22,010 bases of DNA. Source: JANYGA01 sp043743145 (GTDB lineage: Bacteria > Vulcanimicrobiota > Vulcanimicrobiia > Vulcanimicrobiales > Vulcanimicrobiaceae). Position 1 is the stretch's first letter. Each line of letters begins with the position of its first letter. The position numbers and the translations under genes were made by a program. Below, piece after piece: positions 7,342 through 15,365 of the stretch. The stretch spans positions 1 through 22,010 of the forward strand of contig JAYTXC010000007.1 in NCBI GenBank assembly GCA_043743145.1, given 5' to 3'. The notes under the pieces were generated by a model, which was given only the letters and a program-made list of their open reading frames with translations, made no database searches and was not told the origin of the DNA.

Positions 7342-8220
7342 GTGATCGATCTCATCGCACCGCAACCCAAGCGCAAGCCCGATTGGCTCAAAGTCAAGCT
7401 CGCGCACGGAGAAAACTACGAGCGGCTCAAAAGCGACGTAAAGGCCTCGGGGTTGCACACCGTCTGCCAAGAAGCCATGTGCCCCAATATCGGTGAGTGC
7501 TGGGGCGCGGGCACCGCCACGATCATGATCCTTGGGGATACGTGCACGCGCGGTTGTCATTTCTGCAACGTTAAAACGGGAAGCCCGCGCGGCGAAGTCG
7601 ATTGGCTCGAACCCAAACGTGTCGCCGAAGCCGTGCGCGATCTTGGATGGCAGTATCTCGTGCTCACGGCCGTCGATCGCGACGACCTCGCCGACGGCGG
7701 TGCGGCGATCTTCGCGAGCACCGTACGTATGATCCATACGCTCTCACCCACCGCGAAAGTGGAATGTCTCACGGGTGATTTCGCGGGCGATCTCGATGCA
7801 CTCGACGTCGTCCTCGCTGCGGAGCCCGAAGTGCTCGCGCATAATCTCGAAACGGTACGCAGGCTCACGCCGAGCGTGCGCGATCGCCGCGCGACGTTCG
7901 ATCAATCGCTCGCCGTGCTCGATCACGCCAAGCGCAGCGGCAAATCGAAATTTACGAAAACGTCGCTCATGCTCGGGCTCGGCGAACGCGAGGACGAGAT
8001 CGAAGATGCGATGGATGCCGCACGCGCCGTCGGTGTCGATATTTTCACGATGGGCCAATATCTCCAGCCCACCAAACGCCACCTCGACGTCGTCGAGTTC
8101 GTCACGCCCGAGAACTTCGAGCGCTTCCGCGAAATCGGCGTTGCAAAAGGTTTCCGCCAAGTCGTGAGCAGCCCGCTCTCGCGCAGCTCCTATCACGCGG
8201 AACAAGCCTTCATCGAGTAA
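7342..8220 (+). CDS. lipA: Lipoyl synthase LipA (radical SAM)
   Basis: LipA inserts two sulfur atoms into the octanoyl chain attached by LipB. The GTG at 7342 gives 292 residues and is preceded by GAAGGA at 7327-7332, nine bases upstream. Upstream in-frame codons are only the shadow of lipB. The auxiliary cluster Cys are C42, C47 and C53 (C-x4-C-x5-C with the CPNIGECW motif). The radical SAM cluster is C68, C72 and C75 (CTRGCHFC). The C-terminal RSSYHAE segment carries the Ser ligand known in this family. All key residues are present. Confidence 0.97.
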   Translation: MIDLIAPQPKRKPDWLKVKLAHGENYERLKSDVKASGLHTVCQEAMCPNIGECWGAGTATIMILGDTCTRGCHFCNVKTGSPRGEVDWLEPKRVAEAVRDLGWQYLVLTAVDRDDLADGGAAIFASTVRMIHTLSPTAKVECLTGDFAGDLDALDVVLAAEPEVLAHNLETVRRLTPSVRDRRATFDQSLAVLDHAKRSGKSKFTKTSLMLGLGEREDEIEDAMDAARAVGVDIFTMGQYLQPTKRHLDVVEFVTPENFERFREIGVAKGFRQVVSSPLSRSSYHAEQAFIE

Positions 8221-8231
8221 TCGGCACGCGA

Positions 8232-8268
8232 CGTTGCTCGAGCACCATCACAATCGGGTCGAGCAACG
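8232..8268. terminator. Inverted repeat downstream of lipA, possible terminator
   Basis: CGTTGCTCGA at 8232-8241 and TCGAGCAACG at 8259-8268 are perfect 10-base inverted copies with a 17-base loop. The first arm begins 12 bases after the lipA stop, a normal place for transcript-end structure. No T-run follows, so intrinsic termination is uncertain and an operator is an alternative. Confidence 0.4.
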
Positions 8269-8665
8269 CGTTCGTCGTGCTCGCCGCGTTCGTACCCGGC
8301 GGCTCCAGCCGCGTGGTGGGAGGTATGGCACGAGAACCCGAGGCCGCATCGTCGCTTCGTGAAATGCCCGCGTCGCCGGGCCGGTCGCCCGCTGCGACGC
8401 CGAAGGTGGCAGCGCGCCACGATGGAGGCGCGCGTGCTCGATGCCACAATCGTCGTCTCGCTCGAGAGCGCCGTTACGACGTCGACGCAAACTCGTAGTC
8501 CAGTCCTTTAGCATCGCGCTCGCCGCGCGGATCTTCATCGCAATCGCCTTCATGCCACATCTCGCACTCGCGGCACTCGCCGCGTTCGCGATCCGCCGTG
8601 CCGTCGTGCGAAAAAGGCTCGCCGAATCGGAACTTCCACCGCGGCGCGCGGGTCGCACGAGCGTT
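8269..8665. other. About 400 bases with no convincing gene
   Basis: All six frames here are Arg/Ala/Ser-rich and lack family motifs. One plus-strand frame opens at 8441 and runs into the transporter, with a hydrophobic stretch encoded at about 8500-8590. It is either an unusual N-terminal extension or degraded coding DNA. The promoter of the transporter should be in this interval, but I cannot place it. Confidence 0.4.
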
Positions 8666-10111
8666 ATGCCACCCGCGCTCTCGCGCGACGCCGACGGCCT
8701 CCCGAAGGGGCGGCGCGGCCTCGCTCTCACGGTACTCGTCATCGGGACGATCATGGCCGTTCTCGACGGTTCGATTGCAAACGTCGCGCTGCCGACGCTC
8801 GCGCGCGAATTACGGATCGATGCCGCGCAGTCGATCTGGATCGTCAACGCTTACCAAGTCGCGGTGATGATGCTGCTTCTGCCGTTCGCGTCGCTCGGCG
8901 ACGTGCTCGGCTTGCGCAAGATCTACACGCTCGGCATCGCGATCTTTACGCTCGGTTCGTTCGGCTGCGCGCTCGCAACGACACTCGCCGTGCTCCTGGT
9001 CTGGCGGGTCGTGCAAGGCATCGGCGCGGCCGCGCTCATGAGCATCGCGCCCGCGCTCATGCGCTCGATCTTTCCCGCCGCGATGCTCGGAACGGCCGTC
9101 GGCATCAGCGCGCTCACGGTGGCTTCGAGCTCGGCTGCCGGGCCCACGATCGGCGGCGTGATTCTTGCCGTTGCGCCATGGCCATGGCTCTTCGCGATCA
9201 ACGTGCCACTCGGACTCTTCGATACCGCACTCGCCACACGCGTTTTACCGCGGACACCTGGGACCGGCGCGCGGTTCGATATTCCGAGCGCCTTGCTCTC
9301 GGGGCCCGCGCTCGCGCTCTTCGTCATCGGTCTCGATGGGATCGGCCGACACGTTGCGGTGCCGATCGTCTGCACGATGATCGGCGCGGGCGTGGCGCTC
9401 GGAATCGCGTTCGTGCGGCGTCAGCACCGGCTTGCAGCACCCATGCTCCCGCTCGATCTCTTTGCGATTCCCCGTTTCTCCCTCGCCGCAACGACGTCGC
9501 TCTGTTCATTTTGCGCGCAGGGCCTCGCGTTCGTCGCGCTGCCGTTTCTCTTTCAGGGTGCTTACGGCTACTCGGCATTCGGTGCGGGGCTGCTCTTTAC
9601 GCCGTGGCCGCTCGCAATCGCGCTCGTCGCACCGATCGCGGGGCGCCTCTCCGATCGCATCGCGCCGGCAAAGCTCGCGACGGCGGGCCTTACAATGCTC
9701 GCCATCGGCCTCGTCTTGCTCGCGAACCTCGGGCCACACCCCCGCATCGTCGATATCGTTTGGCGCGCGATCGTCTGCGGAGCCGGGTTCGGATTCTTTC
9801 AAGCACCGAATAATCGCGAGCTGCTCGGATCCGCACCGCGCAACCGAACCGGATCGGCAGGCGGTATCCTCGCGACCGCCCGGCTCACCGGCCAATCCCT
9901 CGGTGCCGCAGGCGTGGCGATCGTCCTCGGCGCGGCCACAGCCGTCGCGACGGTGACGCCGGCCCGAGCAAACGCAACGGATCTCGCGAGCGCGGCGCAC
10001 CTCGCGCTCGGGATCGCCGCGGCCGTTGCAGCAGTCGCCGCCATCGTAAGCGCGACGCGTCTCGCCCTCGACGAGACGCCCGTTGTGAGATCGCGCACTC
10101 CCGTTCGCTAG
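8666..10111 (+). CDS. MFS drug/solute exporter, DHA2 (14-TMS) family
   Basis: From ATG 8666 this is 481 residues. The first helix carries the DHA2 signature LDGSIANVALP, followed by the loop 2-3 motif SLGDVLGLRKIY (motif A) and the 'W-R-V-V-Q-G-x-G-A-A' segment typical of proton-driven multidrug antiporters. The rest is a regular series of hydrophobic helices consistent with about 14 membrane spans. The family usually exports drugs or metabolites in exchange for protons; the substrate cannot be read from sequence. A longer start at 8441 would add 75 residues including a hydrophobic stretch, but the normal DHA2 N-terminus corresponds to 8666. An HxlR regulator follows on the same strand and may control it. 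Confidence 0.88.
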   Translation: MPPALSRDADGLPKGRRGLALTVLVIGTIMAVLDGSIANVALPTLARELRIDAAQSIWIVNAYQVAVMMLLLPFASLGDVLGLRKIYTLGIAIFTLGSFGCALATTLAVLLVWRVVQGIGAAALMSIAPALMRSIFPAAMLGTAVGISALTVASSSAAGPTIGGVILAVAPWPWLFAINVPLGLFDTALATRVLPRTPGTGARFDIPSALLSGPALALFVIGLDGIGRHVAVPIVCTMIGAGVALGIAFVRRQHRLAAPMLPLDLFAIPRFSLAATTSLCSFCAQGLAFVALPFLFQGAYGYSAFGAGLLFTPWPLAIALVAPIAGRLSDRIAPAKLATAGLTMLAIGLVLLANLGPHPRIVDIVWRAIVCGAGFGFFQAPNNRELLGSAPRNRTGSAGGILATARLTGQSLGAAGVAIVLGAATAVATVTPARANATDLASAAHLALGIAAAVAAVAAIVSATRLALDETPVVRSRTPVR

Positions 10112-10196
10112 GCGGACCATCGGGCCAAGGTTCACATCACGATGGGCCGATGTGTGTAGAGATGAACCCGCAATCCCGCCCAACACGTCCGGCCGT

Positions 10197-10535
10197 ATGC
10201 GCAATCTCGCGATGAGCATTCCCACGCGTCCGGATCAAACGCCGGGACGCTTCGTCGCGACGCTCTTGGAACTCGGGCGACATCACAACGCCGCAATTTT
10301 GCGCGAGCTTGCCGACGGCTCGCGCCGCTATAACGAACTGCTGACCACACTCGCGGATATTCCCGAACCCGTGATTGGTGCGAGTCTGCGCGAACTCGAT
10401 AGCGATGGGCTCGTGCGTCGCCGCGTCGATCCCGGACCACCGCTTCGCGTGCTGTACGAACTTACCGAACTCGGGCTCGATCTCGCGCCCAGCCTCGGTG
10501 CGATCGAGGCGTGGGCGCGGCGCACGAAAGTCTAG
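10197..10535 (+). CDS. HxlR-family winged-helix transcriptional regulator
   Basis: HxlR-family features in order are a helix FVATLLELG, the N-A-A-I-L-R-E-L-A-D-G-S-R-R-Y-N-E-L helix-turn-helix entry, a recognition segment ending in ASLRELDSDGLVRRR, the wing with a Pro (PGPPLRVLYELTELGLDL), and a C-terminal dimer helix ending in EAWARR. The frame opens at GTG 10152; ATG 10197 (112 residues) or ATG 10212 fit the family length better, and none has a clear ribosome binding site. The redox-sensing Cys found near the N-terminus of HypR and YodB is absent from the domain, so a ligand other than electrophiles is likely. It sits about 85 bases after the exporter and converges on gdhA. Confidence 0.83.
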   Translation: MRNLAMSIPTRPDQTPGRFVATLLELGRHHNAAILRELADGSRRYNELLTTLADIPEPVIGASLRELDSDGLVRRRVDPGPPLRVLYELTELGLDLAPSLGAIEAWARRTKV

Positions 10536-10538
10536 CGC

Positions 10539-11837
10539 TTACGCATAGACCCCGCGCGTGTTCATCGATTGCACGACGCGATCGATTGCGACCATGTAGG
10601 CCGCCGTGCGCAGCGATAACTTGCGCAGGGTCGCGAGATCGGAGACTTTGGTAAAGTTCTCGATCATCACGTCGGCGAGCCGTTCGTTGACCTCCGACTC
10701 TTTCCAAAAATATCCCGATCGATCTTGCGCCCACTCGAAGTACGAGACTGTCACACCACCGGCATTCGCGACGATATCGGGGATGACGATAATGCCGCGC
10801 GTATTAAAGATATGATCGGCTTCAGGGGTCGTAGGACCGTTCGCGCCTTCGACGATAAGCTTCGCGCGGACGCTTGCCGCATTCTCGATGGTGAACTGCT
10901 TTTCGAGTGCGGCCGGCACCATCACGTCACATTCGAGGGTAAGCAGCGCGTCGTTGGTGATACGATCGCCACCGCGGTAGCCTTCGAGCGAAAGATGCTC
11001 GAGTGCGTAGGCGGTAGCGCCCGCGACATCGATCCCGGATTCGTTGAAATAGCCACCGCTCACGTCGGAAATCGCGATCACGCGCGCCCCGGCGTTCACG
11101 AACATCTTCGCTGCGACCGACCCAACGTTGCCGAAGCCTTGAATGACGACGCGCGCACCGGCCGATTCGATGCCCATGCGTTTCATGTGCGCGAGCGCGA
11201 CGAGCGAGACGCCGCGTCCCGTCGCTTCGACGCGACCGCGCGAGCCACCGATTTCGAGCGGTTTCCCCGTCACGACACCCGGAACGTGCTGGCGCACATG
11301 CATCGAGTAGGTGTCCATGAACCATGCCATGATCTGCGGCGTGGTGCCGACGTCGGGTGCGGGCACGTCTTTATCGGGACCGACGACTTCGACGAGTTCG
11401 GCTGCGTAGCGACGCGTGATGCGTTCGAGTTCGCCTTTCGAGAGCGTCGTCGGATCGCACGTGACCCCGCCTTTTCCCCCGCCGAAAGGCAGGTCCACCA
11501 CGGCGCACTTCCACGTCATCCAAAACGCGAGCGCCGTCACCTCGTCGAGCGTCACGCCGGGATGATAGCGAATGCCGCCTTTTGCGGGTCCACGCGCGAA
11601 ATTGTACTGGACGCGGTAGCCCGTGAAAACTTCGAGCTCGCCGTTATCGCGCTGGAATGGAATCGAGAAAATGATCTGACGCGAAGGCTTGGTGAGGAGG
11701 CGGCGGATTCCCGGATTGAGGTCGAGGAGCTCGGCTGCTTCGTTGAAATAGGCGATCGCGTCTCCAAAAACGGAGACCTCTCGCACGGCGGTCATCATGA
11801 ATTCGTAACCCCGAAAAATAGTCGTTCGGGTTTTCAC
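10539..11837 (-). CDS. gdhA: Glu/Leu/Phe/Val dehydrogenase, probably glutamate dehydrogenase
   Basis: This enzyme interconverts glutamate and 2-oxoglutarate plus ammonium with NAD(P). The longest frame is 432 residues. The substrate-binding region includes GPAKGGIRYHPGV and the catalytic Lys in PFGGGKGGV; PAPDVGT follows, and the dinucleotide motif is GFGNVGSVAA. NGPTTPEAD and the ANAGGVTVSYFEW signature are also present. The longest start is a GTG at 11835-11837 with no spaced ribosome binding site. ATG 11798, which gives 419 residues and has GGGGTT a few bases upstream, is an equally good choice. It follows ychF on the same strand across a spacer of 113 bases or more, so it probably has its own promoter. 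Confidence 0.93.
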   Translation of the reverse strand: MKTRTTIFRGYEFMMTAVREVSVFGDAIAYFNEAAELLDLNPGIRRLLTKPSRQIIFSIPFQRDNGELEVFTGYRVQYNFARGPAKGGIRYHPGVTLDEVTALAFWMTWKCAVVDLPFGGGKGGVTCDPTTLSKGELERITRRYAAELVEVVGPDKDVPAPDVGTTPQIMAWFMDTYSMHVRQHVPGVVTGKPLEIGGSRGRVEATGRGVSLVALAHMKRMGIESAGARVVIQGFGNVGSVAAKMFVNAGARVIAISDVSGGYFNESGIDVAGATAYALEHLSLEGYRGGDRITNDALLTLECDVMVPAALEKQFTIENAASVRAKLIVEGANGPTTPEADHIFNTRGIIVIPDIVANAGGVTVSYFEWAQDRSGYFWKESEVNERLADVMIENFTKVSDLATLRKLSLRTAAYMVAIDRVVQSMNTRGVYA

Positions 11838-11950
11838 CTTATGGAAAAGATGGCGTCTACCCTACATTTGTCTAGCTACAAGTCTTATCGATTATCCACT
11901 TGGTGCATATGAGCGCGCTCACCGACATGCGCCCGGGACGTGGAGCTCGG
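11838..11950 (-). promoter_or_regulatory. Spacer upstream of gdhA, probable promoter region
   Basis: This interval between ychF and gdhA contains the most AT-rich patch of the neighbourhood (around 11860-11900). A gdhA promoter is expected here. I could not fix -35 and -10 elements with confidence. Confidence 0.3.
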
Positions 11951-13045
11951 CTAGACGTTGAAGCGGAAATTGACGACGTCTCCCTCGCGCATGACGTATT
12001 CTTTCCCCTCACTGCGTAGAAGGCCGGCCGACTTGATCGCGTCCATCGTCTTGAGGCGCGCGTAGTCGTCGTACGAGACGATCTCGGCCCGAATGAAGCC
12101 CCGCTCGATATCGGAGTGGATCTTGCCCGCGGCCTGGGGCGCGCGCATGCCCCGGTCGATCGTCCACGCACGAACCTCAATTTCGCCCGCGGTAAGGAAC
12201 GTCATGTACCCGAGCAGATCGTAGGCCGAGAGAATGAGTTGGTCGAGCCCGCTCGTATCGATGCCGAGCTCTTCGCGAAAGCTCTCTGCTTCCGCATCGG
12301 TGAGGCCGGCGAGTTCGGCTTCGATCTTGCCGCAAAACGCGATCGCACGCGCGTGCTCGGCCTTGGCATGATCGAAGACGGCGCGCGCGAGCGGACCGGG
12401 GTTCGAAATCTGCTCTTCATCGACATTGGCGACGTAGAGGAGCGGTTTCGCGGTAAGCAGGTACGATTCACGTGCGAGTTCCATCTCGAGTGAGTCGGGC
12501 GCGAACGTGCGCGCCGGCGTGCCAATTTCGAGTGCCGCTTTGAGGCGTTTTCCGGCTTCGACGCGTGGCGCGAGTTTGGCGTTGACGCGCGCTTCGCGGT
12601 CGAGTTTATCGAGCCGCTTCGCAAGCGTTTGGAGATCGGCGAGGGCGAGTTCGATCGTGATGATCTCGATATCGCGCAGGGGATCGGGGCCACCCTCGAC
12701 GTGCGAGACATCGTCGTCTTCGAAACAACGCACGACCATCGCGATGGCGTCGGTTTCCCGGATGTGGCTCAAGAATGCGTTGCCCAAGCCCGCGCCCGAA
12801 CTCGCACCACGCACGAGACCCGCGATATCGACGAAGCGTACGGTCGCGTTGACTATTCGCTTCGCGCTAACAATATCGGAAAGCACCTTCATCCGCGGAT
12901 CGGGGACGGGTACTTCGCCGACATTGGGTTCGATCGTCGCGAACGGATAATTCGCCGCGAGCGCTTGCGCCGAACGGGTAAGCGCGTTAAAAATCGTCGA
13001 CTTGCCGACGTTGGGGAGGCCGACGATACCACATGAGAGAGCCAT
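11951..13045 (-). CDS. ychF: Ribosome-associated P-loop ATPase YchF (OLA1 family)
   Basis: From ATG 13045 the protein is 364 residues, the normal YchF length. It has the P-loop GLPNVGKST directly after the start, the switch region DIAGLVRGASSGAGLGNAFLSHIRE in which the usual G-domain Gln is replaced (a family trait), and NVDE in place of NKxD, which underlies ATP rather than GTP preference. A C-terminal TGS domain spans about 280-364 with the typical GKIHSDIERGFIRAEI and MREGDVVNFRFNV segments. YchF binds ribosomes and is linked to oxidative-stress responses. The frame continues 24 residues upstream to 13117, but those residues are unlike the family. It is divergent from the DUF151 gene, with about 72 bases between starts. 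Confidence 0.95.
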   Translation of the reverse strand: MALSCGIVGLPNVGKSTIFNALTRSAQALAANYPFATIEPNVGEVPVPDPRMKVLSDIVSAKRIVNATVRFVDIAGLVRGASSGAGLGNAFLSHIRETDAIAMVVRCFEDDDVSHVEGGPDPLRDIEIITIELALADLQTLAKRLDKLDREARVNAKLAPRVEAGKRLKAALEIGTPARTFAPDSLEMELARESYLLTAKPLLYVANVDEEQISNPGPLARAVFDHAKAEHARAIAFCGKIEAELAGLTDAEAESFREELGIDTSGLDQLILSAYDLLGYMTFLTAGEIEVRAWTIDRGMRAPQAAGKIHSDIERGFIRAEIVSYDDYARLKTMDAIKSAGLLRSEGKEYVMREGDVVNFRFNV

Positions 13046-13117
13046 AGGAGCGACGCCGTGCTTTCGCTCGGGGCAAGGAATCGTCCTGGACGCGTGGGAT
13101 TCAAGCGTATGCGCCAA

Positions 13118-13582
13118 ATGAAGGTCGACCGGCTTGGAATCGACTTGCTAACTCACGACCCCGTCGTCATCCTCAAAGACCTCGAAGGCAAGCGGTTTCT
13201 CCCGATCCTCATCGGTCCGTTCGAAGCAACCGCAATCGCCCTCGCGCTCGAAGGAACGGCCGTCCCGCGGCCGCTCTCACACGACCTCATGCGTACGATG
13301 CTCGAAGCGATGCACGCCACGCTCGAGCAGATCGTCATACACGATATTAAGGACTCGACATTTTTTGCAAAGCTGATCGTGCGCGCGAACGGCGACACGC
13401 AAGAGATCGACGCGCGACCATCCGATGGGATCGCGCTCGCGCTGCGCATGTCGGCACCGATTTTCGTTGCCGATAAGATCGTGCTCGAAGAAACGGTCGC
13501 GGATAAAAAAGCCGAAGCCGAAGAGTCCAATCGTTTCCGCAAGTTCATCGAAGAACTCAAGCCGAGCGATTTCAAAGAGTAA
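13118..13582 (+). CDS. Bifunctional nuclease family protein (DUF151)
   Basis: From ATG 13118 the protein has 154 residues and the DUF151/BFN domain: LTHDPVVILKD, then RFLPILIGPFEATAIALALEG, PLSHDLMRTML, and ARPSDGIALALRMSAPIFV. Plant and Arabidopsis homologues have been reported with nuclease activity; the bacterial role is undefined. A short charged tail (KKAEAEESNRFRKFIEELKPSDF) resembles the C-terminal helix often added in this family. ATG 13109 is an alternative start three codons earlier, and the frame is open to 13058. It is divergent from ychF, and mtnP follows after a hairpin. Confidence 0.87.
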   Translation: MKVDRLGIDLLTHDPVVILKDLEGKRFLPILIGPFEATAIALALEGTAVPRPLSHDLMRTMLEAMHATLEQIVIHDIKDSTFFAKLIVRANGDTQEIDARPSDGIALALRMSAPIFVADKIVLEETVADKKAEAEESNRFRKFIEELKPSDFKE

Positions 13583-13586
13583 CCTG

Positions 13587-13604
13587 CGGTCGCTTTGGCG
13601 ACCG
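13587..13604 (+). terminator. Short GC hairpin between the DUF151 gene and mtnP
   Basis: CGGTCGC at 13587-13593 and GCGACCG at 13598-13604 form a perfect 7-base stem with a TTTG loop, five bases after the DUF151 stop. Only a weak T-containing tail (AGCTTTG) follows, so it may be a leaky terminator or a structure in the mtnP leader. Confidence 0.4.
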
Positions 13605-13620
13605 AGCTTTGTATGAAGGT

Positions 13621-14421
13621 ATGATGACGACGAAAGAACGCGCCGACGTCGGCGTTTTCGGGGGTTCGGGTTTTTATTCGCTGCTCGACAATCCGCGCGA
13701 GGTATGGATCGAGACACCGTATGGCATGCCGAGCGATCGCATCGCGCTCGGCGAACTCGGCGGGAAATCCGTGGCCTTCTTACCGCGTCACGGCCGCGAT
13801 CATCGCTTTCCACCGCACATGGTGAATTATCGCGCGAATTTGTGGGCGATGAAGTCGCTCGGTGTTACGCGCATCATCGCTCCGACGGCGTGCGGTTCGC
13901 TCAAAAAAGAGGTCGAGCCCGGCCACATGGTCGTCGCCGATCAAGTCGTCGATCGCACGACGGGTCGCAACGACACGTTCTACGACGGTCCGATCACGAC
14001 GCACGTGAGTTTCGCCGATCCGTATTGTCCGCAACTGCGACCGATCGCCGTCGACGCGCTCCGATCGCTCGGCGTCACGACTCACGAACGCGGGACGATC
14101 GTCGTGATCCAAGGTCCGCGCTTCTCCACGCGTGCGGAATCGCGTTGGTTCCAAGACGCGGGTTGGGAAGTCATCAATATGACGCAGTATCCCGAGTGCT
14201 ATCTCGCACGCGAACTCGAGATCTGCTACGTCAATATCTCGCTGATCACCGATTACGACGTCGGGCTGCCCGGCGCCGAACCGGTGACGCACGAAGACGT
14301 GCTCAAAGTCTTTGCGAGCAACAACGATCGCGTGAAAGCCGGAATCGTAAAAATCGTCGCGGCGATTCCGAGTGAGGTCACCTGCGGGTGCCACAACGCC
14401 CTCGCGGGCGCGCGAGCCTAA
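13621..14421 (+). CDS. mtnP: S-methyl-5'-thioadenosine phosphorylase
   Basis: MtnP splits methylthioadenosine, a by-product of polyamine synthesis, with phosphate into adenine and methylthioribose-1-phosphate. From ATG 13621 there are 266 residues. Motifs are GVFGGSGFYSL (phosphate-binding loop), PRHGRDHRFPPHMVNYRAN, TACGSLKKEVEPG, QGPRFSTRAESR and the NMTQYPECYLARELEICY / TDYDVG region that contacts ribose and base. Bases GAAGG at 13615-13619 suit ATG 13624 best, one codon later; a TTG at 13609 would add four residues. The membrane-protein gene begins two bases after the stop. Its polyamine link makes the decarboxylase-family gene at 18763 a possible functional partner, although the two are not adjacent. 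Confidence 0.93.
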   Translation: MMTTKERADVGVFGGSGFYSLLDNPREVWIETPYGMPSDRIALGELGGKSVAFLPRHGRDHRFPPHMVNYRANLWAMKSLGVTRIIAPTACGSLKKEVEPGHMVVADQVVDRTTGRNDTFYDGPITTHVSFADPYCPQLRPIAVDALRSLGVTTHERGTIVVIQGPRFSTRAESRWFQDAGWEVINMTQYPECYLARELEICYVNISLITDYDVGLPGAEPVTHEDVLKVFASNNDRVKAGIVKIVAAIPSEVTCGCHNALAGARA

Positions 14422-14423
14422 AG

Positions 14424-15161
14424 ATGAAGTCATTGCAGCCGGGGCGCATCGATTTCATGTCGTACCTGCGCGCGTTCGGGCTACTCGCACGTAATCCGCA
14501 GATCGCGCTCGCTCCGTTCGCAGCATCGGTCGCGACGATCTTGCTCTTCATGCTCGTTCCCGCGGAAACTGGCTCTGGGTTTCTCGGCTCGGCAAACTCG
14601 AGCATCGCGGGCCTCATCGCACAACTCATCGGATCGTTCGGGCTTGCCGTAGCACTCATCGTTGCGGAGACGGCGTGGCGGCGCGGGAAAGCACCCTTCG
14701 ACGACGCGTGGGAAGACGCGCGACGCAAAGTCGGGCAGATCGTTTTTGCAGCGTTCGGCATCAATTTCGTCGTCTTTGTTGCGGGGCTCGTCGGTGGCTT
14801 GCTCGGACCGATCGGTTCGATCGTACTTACGATCGTGGCGTACGCGGTCTTCATCTACACGATTCCCTCTGCGGCAATCGGCGGAATTCCCGGCGGCGCG
14901 GCACTCAACGCGTCGGTCGAGCGCGCGAAGCGTACCGTCCTCGCAACGGCACTCGTTACGGCACTGTACCTTTTTAATCTCATCTACGTGCCGGTACTCA
15001 TCATCGAGGCGCTCAATCCGCTCCTGCTCGGTAATTCGTTCCTCGCGCAGGGCGTGGTGATCTCGCTGCTCAGTGCGTTCTTCAAAGCGATCGCGACGGG
15101 CTATGTGGCACTCGTCCTTGCGAAGGCCTACGACGATGCCTCGTACGGTCGGTTCACGTAA
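14424..15161 (+). CDS. Integral membrane protein, about five to six helices, unknown function
   Basis: From ATG 14424 the protein has 245 residues. It opens with a cytosolic segment (IDFMSYLRAFGLLARNPQIALAP), a pattern seen in DUF4013-like and 'YhaN-type' membrane proteins in which an amphipathic helix precedes the first span. Hydrophobic segments fall at about 31-50, 62-84, 108-155 (a double span), 182-207 and 217-235, and an RRGKAPFDDAW loop follows the second. The family is not identifiable by eye. It is almost fused to mtnP (two-base gap), so cotranscription is likely. Confidence 0.75.
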   Translation: MKSLQPGRIDFMSYLRAFGLLARNPQIALAPFAASVATILLFMLVPAETGSGFLGSANSSIAGLIAQLIGSFGLAVALIVAETAWRRGKAPFDDAWEDARRKVGQIVFAAFGINFVVFVAGLVGGLLGPIGSIVLTIVAYAVFIYTIPSAAIGGIPGGAALNASVERAKRTVLATALVTALYLFNLIYVPVLIIEALNPLLLGNSFLAQGVVISLLSAFFKAIATGYVALVLAKAYDDASYGRFT

Positions 15162-15200
15162 CACGACGGTCAGGCGGCGGTCGCATCGGTCGGGTCGTGT

Positions 15201-15353
15201 ATGGCGATGAGTTTGCAGGCCAAAGCCGATGTCGCACGGATCCTCACGCTCGTCGATACGCTCGCGGTCAACATGGCGAAGGGCTTCGCGAACATCGACG
15301 TGCGGCTGGAGCGTATCGACGGACCGAACCGCAAGCGTAAACCGGACCGCTAG
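15201..15353 (+). CDS. Small ORF, 50 residues, possible real gene
   Basis: This frame starts at ATG 15201 and ends at TAG 15351-15353. It encodes an amphipathic helical sequence (ADVARILTLVDTLAVNMAKGF, NIDVRLERI) with a very basic tail (RKRKPDR). Helical periodicity and codon third-position G/C suggest real coding. A 7-base inverted repeat ACACGAC / GTCGTGT (15161-15167 and 15194-15200) ends right at the ATG. No ribosome binding site is evident, which is the main argument against it. It would fill the only gap between the membrane gene and holB. Confidence 0.45.
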   Translation: MAMSLQAKADVARILTLVDTLAVNMAKGFANIDVRLERIDGPNRKRKPDR

Positions 15354-15365
15354 GGTCGCCAACGG

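Noticed and set aside
8441..8665. 75-residue N-terminal extension of the MFS exporter
   Set aside because: The family normally begins close to ATG 8666 and the extension is Arg-rich. I kept only the oddity as a finding.
10129..10168. Inverted repeat GGTTCA ... TGAACC between the exporter and the HxlR gene
   Set aside because: The arms are only six bases with a 28-base loop, which is expected by chance.
11951..13117. Extended N-terminus of YchF from 13117
   Set aside because: YchF starts directly before the P-loop (GIVGLPNVGKST); the extra 24 residues have no family support.
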